Below, piece after piece: positions 8,739-15,926 of a stretch of DNA of 56,444 bases (position 1 is the first letter of the stretch; each line of letters starts with the position of its first letter). The notes beneath the pieces are model-generated. The model saw nothing but the letters and a program-made list of their open reading frames with translations. It did not search any database and was not told the DNA's origin. The DNA comes from an uncultured Lachnospiraceae bacterium (GTDB lineage Bacteria; Bacillota; Clostridia; Lachnospirales; Lachnospiraceae), in assembly GCA_947567595.1 (NCBI GenBank), contig CANOMQ010000027.1, positions 1 through 56,444 of the forward strand. Direction: 5' to 3'. A program made the position numbers and the translations under genes.

Positions 8739-10194
8739 GGCTGCAGTAACATTGGCAGTCATTGCAGTCGTGGCAGCGGCGGCTGTCCTGTCCGCGCATC
8801 TGCTGCCGAATAAGCAGAAAGCCAGTGCAAATGCATCGGGAGAAGGTGTTCTGAATGTACTGAGAGAAAATACAGTTTCGGACAATATGACGGAAGCATT
8901 GGAGTTATCTGAAGAGGAAAGTACGCAAACGGATGCGGAAGTTTATGCGGAAGACGAAACAGTTGAAGCTTATTATGCGACGTCGCATAAAACGGAGCCT
9001 GTCACACAGGACATAATCCGGATTGCGGATATGTACGCGGTAAAAGGCGAGTTGACGCTGAAAAGCTATTATCCTGACGCAGCCGGGTATACATGGGAAC
9101 TGTATGACACGGATGCAAAGAGTTGGAAAATTCTTGATTCGGAAACAGTTTATGATGAGCTGTACAGACCGGTATCTTCCGTATTATTGGATTTGGAACG
9201 GGACGTCATGGTGCGCTGCAGTGTGGGGAAAGAAAATTCCGAAGAAAGGATAACGGACGTGGCAACGGTTAAGTGCATTAAAACCGTAGCAGGAATCAGC
9301 GCTGCCGAGACGAGGCTTGAAACAGGTTCAGGATGGCTTCACAGCCAGGACATTCCCGTAAAAGTCACTTACAGCGATAACAGCAGCGAAACATTATCAG
9401 GACTGTACGGCTTGGTGTTCGTGGACAGCCTTGAGAGCAGCGAGGTTACATATTCGGATACGGGCAACATGATCGAAACAATAACCACGGTTAATACAGA
9501 ATGCGAGTACAGCTATGCGGATGCCGGCGAAAAGGAATTTGTAATCCGTTACCGGGATAAAGACAAAACGTATGACACTAATCTAACGGTGGTCAGTACC
9601 GATAAAGAGGCGCCTGTAATATCTTCTGTATCTGTTAGTGACTTTGAAATAAGCAGCATTGATAAACCTGTACCAGTTGAGGTAGACATTACGGCAGAGG
9701 ATAATGAAACGCCTTATCCAGAGCTAATGTATGCATTCCTTCCGCAGGAGACAGAACCGGACGAAGAGGCTGACTGGACTGCCAATCCAAAGCTTAAAAA
9801 GGAGATTGACAAAAACGGTGTATGGATTGCCTATTGCAGGGATAAGAGCGGAAATATTGCCGCATTTGAGAAAAAAATAATAGCAGTGGACCAAAAAGCC
9901 CCGGAGCTTGCACTGACGCTTGAACACTCCGAATGGTGCCAGTCAAATAAAATTATTGCAGATGCCAGGGATGAGCTGTCCATAACGTATCTGTTTACCT
10001 GTCCCGAAACGGGAGAAGACAGCGGATGGACTGACAGAAACGAATATGATGTCACAAAAAACGGAACATGGGAGGTACAGGCAAAGGATGCGGCGGGAAA
10101 TACCGCAGTCAAGGAGATTACGGTAAGCAATATTGACACACAGATGCCCGTAATAAAGGGAATCACTGAAGGAGAACGAATATATGAAAACTAG
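8710..10194 (+). CDS. Secreted Ig-like repeat surface protein
   Basis: A 494-residue exported protein. An N-terminal signal peptide has Arg/Lys residues, a long Ala/Val core and a likely cut after ASANA (about residue 40). After an acidic linker come bacterial Ig-like modules: KAAP-type boundaries (DKEAPVISSVSV, DQKAPELALTL) and two copies of the KDxAGN/KDKSGN strand. No wall-sorting motif or C-terminal anchor is seen, so it may bind partners encoded next to it. ATG 8710 is preferred; ATG 8698 abuts the AAAGGAG site. The 18-bp palindrome is inserted in frame at 8973, adding YATSHK in the linker. The 3' end overlaps the next gene by 11 bases. Confidence 0.75.
   Translation: MRTKLRRCIKAAVTLAVIAVVAAAAVLSAHLLPNKQKASANASGEGVLNVLRENTVSDNMTEALELSEEESTQTDAEVYAEDETVEAYYATSHKTEPVTQDIIRIADMYAVKGELTLKSYYPDAAGYTWELYDTDAKSWKILDSETVYDELYRPVSSVLLDLERDVMVRCSVGKENSEERITDVATVKCIKTVAGISAAETRLETGSGWLHSQDIPVKVTYSDNSSETLSGLYGLVFVDSLESSEVTYSDTGNMIETITTVNTECEYSYADAGEKEFVIRYRDKDKTYDTNLTVVSTDKEAPVISSVSVSDFEISSIDKPVPVEVDITAEDNETPYPELMYAFLPQETEPDEEADWTANPKLKKEIDKNGVWIAYCRDKSGNIAAFEKKIIAVDQKAPELALTLEHSEWCQSNKIIADARDELSITYLFTCPETGEDSGWTDRNEYDVTKNGTWEVQAKDAAGNTAVKEITVSNIDTQMPVIKGITEGERIYEN
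8973..8990. repeat. 18-bp perfect palindrome, copy 5, in frame in a gene
   Basis: An exact copy inside the surface protein gene. It is read as Tyr-Ala-Thr-Ser-His-Lys, in the acidic linker between signal peptide and Ig-like part, where six extra residues would be tolerated. It is the only copy lying inside a protein gene. Confidence 0.97.
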
Positions 10195-11245
10195 AAAACA
10201 AAGTATGATGCTGCCTGTATTGATACTTACCTGCCTGCTTTTTACACCTGATTTAGAAGCAAATGCGGAAGGCGGTGATGAGTACATTACAATTACGGTA
10301 GATGCGGAGGATGATAATGAAGGACTGCTGTATTCAATTGATTCAACGGAAGACGCGGCATTTACCGACTCAAATACATTTACAATTCCGGCAGGAACGT
10401 CCCATACAATTTATGTAAAAGATGCGGCGGGAAACATTACATCACAGGATTATTCTCCGGATTATCTGCCGGCAAGTCCCGACATATCAGTAACAGACGG
10501 GAATACGCAGGACATTAATATTGACGTTGAGCTTGGAAATAAGGATTACAGCAGCATTCTCGGGACTTCTTCTTCCGCGGCGGAGCCTGGGGAAGGAACC
10601 ATGCATGACAGAACCGTAACGGATGGAACCGATGACGGCGAAAAGGTATTTTACACGGTTACCACTGCGGAAGGGGATACCTTTTATATGGTAATTGATA
10701 AAAACCAAAATACGGACAATGTGTATCTGTTGAATACGGTAACGCGTTCTGATCTTGCAGCACTGGCAGTTGATGATAAGGAAGACCGGGAGGAAAAGAA
10801 GGAGGAGGACAACCTCCTTACTGCATTACAGGGAGAAAAGGAAGAGGATGCGCCGGTGAAAACAGATTCCCCCAAGGATGGTGGAATACCGCCTAAATTT
10901 ATTGTTTTGGTAATCGCGCTGATTATAGGCGGCGCGTATTATTACCTGAAAATTTACAAAAACAAAAAAGAACAGCAGATGGATGTAATGGATGCGATGG
11001 ATATGGATGATTTTACGGCAGAGGAAGAGGACATGGAAGAAGACGAAGCGGAATTTGACATGGCGGATGATGAAAAGCAGGCATTTTTAGACAATCTGAT
11101 AAATGAAGACAACGAAGAAGAGGAGCTGTATGATATGGATCCTGATGCCTATGCTGCTGAGGATGAAACGGCAGATTCAGACAATGAGTTGTTTGCGGAT
11201 TTTGAAACCGACTATGATCCGGAGCTTGATGAAGAGGAGGAATAA
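10184..11245 (+). CDS. DUF4366 / CD1107-type transfer membrane protein
   Basis: A 353-residue protein with signal peptide (cut after LEANA, about residue 28), then an Ig-like stretch (IYVKDAAGN), then the DUF4366 core: VFYTVTTAEGDTFYMVIDKN followed by VYLLNTVTRSDLAAL at about residues 146-195. One membrane segment lies at about 236-254, and the last 95 residues are a strongly acidic cytosolic tail. DUF4366 proteins accompany M23 and DUF4315 genes in clostridial conjugative elements; their exact job is unknown. The start overlaps the preceding gene, with GGAG nine bases ahead. Its Ig-like N terminus reads like a continuation of the preceding protein's repeats, so both may come from one longer ancestor. 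Confidence 0.82.
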   Translation: MKTRKQSMMLPVLILTCLLFTPDLEANAEGGDEYITITVDAEDDNEGLLYSIDSTEDAAFTDSNTFTIPAGTSHTIYVKDAAGNITSQDYSPDYLPASPDISVTDGNTQDINIDVELGNKDYSSILGTSSSAAEPGEGTMHDRTVTDGTDDGEKVFYTVTTAEGDTFYMVIDKNQNTDNVYLLNTVTRSDLAALAVDDKEDREEKKEEDNLLTALQGEKEEDAPVKTDSPKDGGIPPKFIVLVIALIIGGAYYYLKIYKNKKEQQMDVMDAMDMDDFTAEEEDMEEDEAEFDMADDEKQAFLDNLINEDNEEEELYDMDPDAYAAEDETADSDNELFADFETDYDPELDEEEE

Positions 11246-11246
11246 T

Positions 11247-12404
11247 ATGAGCTTCATAAAAAATTTGACACATAAAAATAAAATAATGATACTTGCAGGA
11301 ATTGGGATATGTGCGGTTGTTTTAGTATTGTTTATGGTATCGAGCGTGACAGGAAAAGAAAGTCCCGTCAGCTTTGAGTATGACAGCGTGATCGAGGCAA
11401 ACCTTGCCGAAAATGTCAGGAATTATTTGGATGAGTACCTTATTCTCGAGGAGCATGACAGGAATATCATAGCAAATGAGGCAGTTGAGAATTACCGCAT
11501 TATCATGTTGTCGGGAGCGGAAAACATAACCGATGAACACACGGATGCTATTAACCGCAATATGCTTCAGGCGCTTGACAGCCATACAACAGACAGTCAG
11601 ATTACATACGAAGATTTGGAGGCGCTGGCAAGCGGGATCAGTAAAATAATCCTTGATACGATACTGTTTCAAATAGAAGAAAGCGGAATGTCCAGACTTG
11701 ACGCATATAAGGAAGAATATGCTGTCCTTGCGGACAGCCTGCAGACACAGATTGATGAACTCAAAAAAAGAAGTACGTCAGTCAATATTACGGCGCATGT
11801 AAAGAATAATGACGCCGAGATTGCGAATGCGAAGAATGAGATATACAGCAGTGTTGATCAGGAGCTGTCATCCATGCGCAGGACAATCAGCGCTATATCC
11901 GATGGTGAGGATGGAAAGGACGGAAAAGACGGCAGGGACGGAAAAGACGGTGAGAATGGGAAGGACGGTGTTAATGGGAAGGACGGAAAAAACGGGACAA
12001 ACGGCATCAATGGAAAAGACGGAAAAAACGGCATAGACGGTGAGGACGGAAAGGACGGCGCCAATGGAGAAAACGGAAAAGACGGAAAGGATGGCATCAA
12101 TGGGGAAAATGGAAAAGACGGAAAGGACGGCACTAACGGAGAAAACGGAAAAGACGGAGCTGACGGTGAGAACGGCAGGGATGGAACCGACGGTAAAACA
12201 ACATACGTGGCATATGCAGATGACAGATATGGTAACGGGTTTTCACTTATTCCCACCGATACCACAAAGTATATCGGAACATGCATTACAACGGAAGCAG
12301 AGCAGCCCGCAAAAGCGGCTGAATATAACTGGCAGCAATACAGAACGTATATTATTACATCCACGACGGATGAAAATAAAACAACGACACTGTATATTCA
12401 ATGA
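11247..12404 (+). CDS. Membrane-anchored collagen-like protein
   Basis: A 385-residue protein with a short cytosolic start, one membrane segment at about residues 14-35, a helical region to about 215, and about 33 Gly-X-Y triplets (mostly GKD, GEN, GIN) at residues 218-316, then a globular C-terminal region of about 70 residues with aromatic residues. Collagen-like stretches form trimeric triple helices, so this is probably a trimeric surface stalk with a tip domain. The ATG at 11247 has GAGGAGG six bases ahead; it follows the preceding stop by one base. Its N-terminal region resembles the next gene's (a membrane segment, then RNYLDEY / RYLKDYY), suggesting paralogues. Function unknown; the operon position suggests contact with the recipient cell. 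Confidence 0.82.
   Translation: MSFIKNLTHKNKIMILAGIGICAVVLVLFMVSSVTGKESPVSFEYDSVIEANLAENVRNYLDEYLILEEHDRNIIANEAVENYRIIMLSGAENITDEHTDAINRNMLQALDSHTTDSQITYEDLEALASGISKIILDTILFQIEESGMSRLDAYKEEYAVLADSLQTQIDELKKRSTSVNITAHVKNNDAEIANAKNEIYSSVDQELSSMRRTISAISDGEDGKDGKDGRDGKDGENGKDGVNGKDGKNGTNGINGKDGKNGIDGEDGKDGANGENGKDGKDGINGENGKDGKDGTNGENGKDGADGENGRDGTDGKTTYVAYADDRYGNGFSLIPTDTTKYIGTCITTEAEQPAKAAEYNWQQYRTYIITSTTDENKTTTLYIQ
11899..12195 (+). repeat. Collagen-like Gly-X-Y coding repeat
   Basis: About 33 consecutive nine-base units encoding Gly-X-Y with X mostly Lys, Glu, Ile or Thr and Y Asp or Asn. DNA units such as GGAAAAGACGG recur, so the tract may change length by recombination or slippage while keeping frame. 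Confidence 0.92.
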
Positions 12405-12421
12405 AGGCGGAGGAAAACGGT

Positions 12422-14164
12422 ATGGATGAAAAAAATAAAGAATTGGAGCTGAAGGAAGTAATTCCGTACATTGCCGCAATTGCCATCGTGCTTGCCGCGG
12501 TTGTTCTGCTGGGGCTTTTCCTGTGGAGAAACAGAAATGAGGTCGTTACGGAAAATGTTGTGCAGAGATATTTAAAAGACTATTATGGTGAGATAACGCA
12601 GGAGATGAAAATTTTATCGGAAAACATGTCGGATGAACTTGACAGCAGCCTTGCAGAAATGGATACAAGGGAGCTTACACAGGAGGAACTGCAAAGGCTG
12701 CTTGATATTGTCAATAACGAGCTTTCCCAGGCAACCTACAATATTTCCAAGGAAGAGATTGACAAACTGGCAAAGCAGATTGTGCAGAAGGTACTTGAAA
12801 CCCGTATCGGGGCTGATACGGAGCTGCTTGAAAAATACGCAGCGCAGCTTGACGCGCTTTCCGGAAAAGTTGCCGCCCTTGAGAAAAAAGTACTGCTTAT
12901 TAAGAATTATTCGGAAGACGACATAAAAAACATAGCAAAATCCCTTGACCTTACGGAAGCACAGGTTGCCGCCCTTATTAAAAAATATTCCGCAACAACC
13001 TCATCAAGCCTGGATGGACTCGCCAGGGAGCTTGACATTTCCGTGGAGGAGCTTAAAAAGCTGATTGCGGAAAGCAGGGAGTACACGGATTCCCTGTATA
13101 TAAAGCTCTCAAAGCAGTTTAATGTTTCCGCCTCAGACCTGAAAAAACTGACCAAACAGGTCAACAATAATACGGAGGCACTTGATGAGCTTACAAAAAA
13201 ACTGGGAATTACGTCTGAACAACTGTATGACGCCATCTTCGCTTCAAGCGAACTAACAAAGAGTGAAATAGAAAAGCTGGCATCCCTGCTCAACAAAAAC
13301 GTTACGGAGCTTAGCGGTATGATAGACCAAAATAAGGAGCTGACAGGCTCAGGGATTGATGAGCTTGCGCGGGAATTAAACATGTCTAAAACAGAAATCC
13401 ATGAGCGTTTTAACATATTGAATACTTCCGTGAGTGAAATCAGGCAGCTTATTGAAATGAGTGATGAGGAGCTGCGTGCACTTGCAGAAAAAATGAATTT
13501 AAGTGATGAGGAATTAAAAAAGCTTATAGGAGCACTGGAGGGTGAACTGACAGATAATTATGCCGAGCTTAAAAATACCGTGGTAACCCGTGACGCACTT
13601 GCGGAAGCGCAGGAAAGTATCCGCAACAGTCTTTCCGCAGAAGCAGATGAGAGAGAGGCTGCGGTAAATCAGGCAATTGCTGACTTAAATGCCGCAATAG
13701 ACCTTTCAGAAGGTGAGGACGCAAAAAAATTGCAGGATGCAAGAGACGAGTTGCAGAATGCGTTAACCAACGGAATGGGCAATATAGAAAATGCGCTTAA
13801 CAATGCAAATGCACAGATAAACTCATATTTAAATAACCTGGACGTGGAAATTGACAGGCTTAACGGTGCAATAACAAAAGTCAACGGTTCCATTGATGAA
13901 ATTACAGGCAAAGTAGCAAAAAACAGTGACAATATTGCCAGTCTTGGTGAACAGGTAACAAATAATTATACGGAGCTTAAGACGACAACGGCGACTAAGG
14001 ATGCCCTGCAGCAGGTCCAAAACAGTATGAAAGAGGGACTGGACGCCGAAACTGAGAAAAGGGAATCGGCGATAAGCGGACTTGGCAGCACAAAAGCTGA
14101 GATACATTATTCCGAGGATAACGGTGTGCCAACACTGACAATTGATAATGTGATCAGGGATTAG
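12422..14164 (+). CDS. Membrane-anchored long coiled-coil protein
   Basis: A 580-residue protein with one membrane segment at about residues 15-37 and then an almost wholly helical ectodomain of more than 500 residues, with repeating units like LAREL(N/D)xSxEELKKLI spaced through residues 160-390 and heptad-rich coiled coil after that. Such an ectodomain would be a long rod. ATG 12422 is chosen because GGAGG at 12409-12413 lies eight bases ahead; an in-frame ATG at 12401 overlaps the upstream stop and lacks a site. No enzyme motif is seen. The related N terminus shared with the collagen-like gene suggests both are fibres of one surface structure made during conjugation. Confidence 0.78.
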   Translation: MDEKNKELELKEVIPYIAAIAIVLAAVVLLGLFLWRNRNEVVTENVVQRYLKDYYGEITQEMKILSENMSDELDSSLAEMDTRELTQEELQRLLDIVNNELSQATYNISKEEIDKLAKQIVQKVLETRIGADTELLEKYAAQLDALSGKVAALEKKVLLIKNYSEDDIKNIAKSLDLTEAQVAALIKKYSATTSSSLDGLARELDISVEELKKLIAESREYTDSLYIKLSKQFNVSASDLKKLTKQVNNNTEALDELTKKLGITSEQLYDAIFASSELTKSEIEKLASLLNKNVTELSGMIDQNKELTGSGIDELARELNMSKTEIHERFNILNTSVSEIRQLIEMSDEELRALAEKMNLSDEELKKLIGALEGELTDNYAELKNTVVTRDALAEAQESIRNSLSAEADEREAAVNQAIADLNAAIDLSEGEDAKKLQDARDELQNALTNGMGNIENALNNANAQINSYLNNLDVEIDRLNGAITKVNGSIDEITGKVAKNSDNIASLGEQVTNNYTELKTTTATKDALQQVQNSMKEGLDAETEKRESAISGLGSTKAEIHYSEDNGVPTLTIDNVIRD

Positions 14165-14171
14165 GAGTGTG

Positions 14172-14378
14172 ATGGAAATGAGAAAAACAGCACGGATTAA
14201 TATTATTATGGTGGTAATGGCTTTTATGTTTATAATGGCGTTTTCCATAGTGGGGAAAGCGTCGGGAAACTTCCGGTCGCAGGGCAAAATTGTATTTACC
14301 AATAAAACGGCGTCAACGCGGGATGACGTGGTTTTTGATGCAGGTGATTTCGAGAGGCTTGCGCAAATATGCAGATAA
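14172..14378 (+). CDS. Small membrane protein, short paralogue of the next gene
   Basis: A 68-residue protein: one hydrophobic segment at residues 9-28, then FRSQGKIVFTNKTASTRDDVVFDAGDF. The last part is closely matched in the next gene (YKSQGRIVFTNDTQDTADDVIFDASDF), so it is a short paralogue consisting only of the signal or anchor segment and the first module. TAGGAG at 14162-14167 serves either ATG 14172 or ATG 14178; which is used cannot be decided. It could be a working pilin-like or anchor subunit, or a remnant of a duplication. Confidence 0.65.
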   Translation: MEMRKTARINIIMVVMAFMFIMAFSIVGKASGNFRSQGKIVFTNKTASTRDDVVFDAGDFERLAQICR

Positions 14379-14397
14379 AGAAAGGTGGACAACAGTT

Positions 14398-15867
14398 ATG
14401 GGAAAAATTAAAATAAGCAGCGTAATTACAGCAGCCATTTGTGCCGTTTCCATTTCGGCAGTGTCTTTTTGCTCCGGAGCGTTTGCAGCGACCGGAAATT
14501 CGGGAACGTATAAATCACAGGGCAGAATTGTATTTACCAATGATACACAGGATACGGCGGATGACGTGATTTTTGATGCCAGTGATTTTCAGACAATCCA
14601 TGATATGGTCGTATCGGGAAAAAAATTAGTCGGGACAGAACTAAATAAATATCCTTCGGTAAATATTGACCTTACAAGGTCGGTGCCGGATTTTGGTGAG
14701 CTTGCTGCGGCAATAGACACGCTTACGGATGATGCCACGGCAGATGGCAGTAAGATGTTAAAGGATGCCACGGCTTATGTTAAAGGGGCGAAGATAAACG
14801 GGAGCATTCCAAGTAAGGGTGAAGCAACATACACGCCAGGACGTTCCGATCAGACGATTGCATCGGGACAGTATTTGAGCGGGATACAGACCATAAAAGG
14901 TGATGCAAACCTTGCTGCAGGGAATATTGTAGAAGGCAGGACAATTTTCGGGGTAACGGGTACGGCAACAGCAGAATCCCACATAATTGAAAGCAGTAAG
15001 TCTGTGTCCATTTCGGATACTTCCGGGACAATAAGTCCAAGCAGCGGAAACAATGCGATGGAACAGGTTACATATTCCGTGTCGGGGGTAGATGCAGACA
15101 AGATAGTGTCTGGTCAGAGTATTCTCGGAGTGCCGGGAACTGTTACAGAAGAAAGCCACACGGCGTTATCCGCAGATGATATAACGGAAGCGGCAGGCGT
15201 AGCAGCAAAAATCCTGGAGGCAGGGAAGACATATAAGATCCCTTCAGGGAAGTATGCGGATGGTGATATGTACCTTCATATTGAGAATAGCAGTGAAAAT
15301 GTTGTTAAAAGTTATTTAGAGGAACCGACAGGCGGCGGTAATGATACCGCCACTGTGTCTGTGGGAATACCATCGGATAATTGCATTATTGTATTTGCGC
15401 ATCCAAAAGCTCCGAGTGCAACGTCAAATCTAGAAGTACCAACCGGAGCAAGTATTTTGTTATCAAATGAAACGTCTGAAAAACCAAACTGTGTAATACA
15501 GTATTATATAGTAAAAATTACAGACAGTAAGGATAAAATGTTATCATTTAAATTCACGAATTCGAAACCCAGCAGTGCATTATACATTCGTTATGTGTTG
15601 TGTAATATCAATGCTTCATCTGCAACAGAGGTAACCAATTTTGTCAAAGATAAATATTATGTAATTGTACGGAATGTAGATTATAGAAGCATATATCATG
15701 ACTTTTTTTCTGGCGCTGTAATAAAATATTATGATATGCCATATACAAGCACATATTATTTTAATTATTATATGGCAAACTTATCTGTATTCAAAGCGTT
15801 GGAAAATTCTTCACTTGATACAAAATCAACGGGTAATTATACACACAGTATTATTAGATTAGATTAA
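14398..15867 (+). CDS. Phage tail-fibre-like surface protein
   Basis: A 489-residue exported protein; the signal peptide is cut after GAFAA (about residue 26). Residues about 135-290 contain modules familiar from Firmicutes phage tail and baseplate fibres: YVKGAKINGSIPSKGEATYT, ASGQYLSGIQTIKGDANLAA, GRTIFGVTGTAT and SILGVPGTVT. The last about 150 residues (from 15400) are rich in Tyr, Asn and Ser, resemble nothing I recognise, and their DNA is clearly AT-richer, which suggests an exchanged tip domain. GGTGG at 14384-14388 supports ATG 14398. It is the last of the surface-protein run and may be the adhesin at the tip of a fibre that recognises recipients; this is inference. Confidence 0.75.
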   Translation: MGKIKISSVITAAICAVSISAVSFCSGAFAATGNSGTYKSQGRIVFTNDTQDTADDVIFDASDFQTIHDMVVSGKKLVGTELNKYPSVNIDLTRSVPDFGELAAAIDTLTDDATADGSKMLKDATAYVKGAKINGSIPSKGEATYTPGRSDQTIASGQYLSGIQTIKGDANLAAGNIVEGRTIFGVTGTATAESHIIESSKSVSISDTSGTISPSSGNNAMEQVTYSVSGVDADKIVSGQSILGVPGTVTEESHTALSADDITEAAGVAAKILEAGKTYKIPSGKYADGDMYLHIENSSENVVKSYLEEPTGGGNDTATVSVGIPSDNCIIVFAHPKAPSATSNLEVPTGASILLSNETSEKPNCVIQYYIVKITDSKDKMLSFKFTNSKPSSALYIRYVLCNINASSATEVTNFVKDKYYVIVRNVDYRSIYHDFFSGAVIKYYDMPYTSTYYFNYYMANLSVFKALENSSLDTKSTGNYTHSIIRLD

Positions 15868-15926
15868 GAGTCAGATCATGATTTGCATAGTAAAAACAAA
15901 TGTGTTAATTGAGAGGAAAACATTAT

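Noticed and set aside
10150-10260. Frameshift splitting one surface protein into two genes
   Set aside because: The second frame has its own ribosome site and a proper signal peptide, so two genes are more likely, though a common ancestor is possible.
11809-12429. Overlapping open frames across the collagen-like tract
   Set aside because: They are produced by the nine-base repeat itself and encode low-complexity sequence without ribosome sites.
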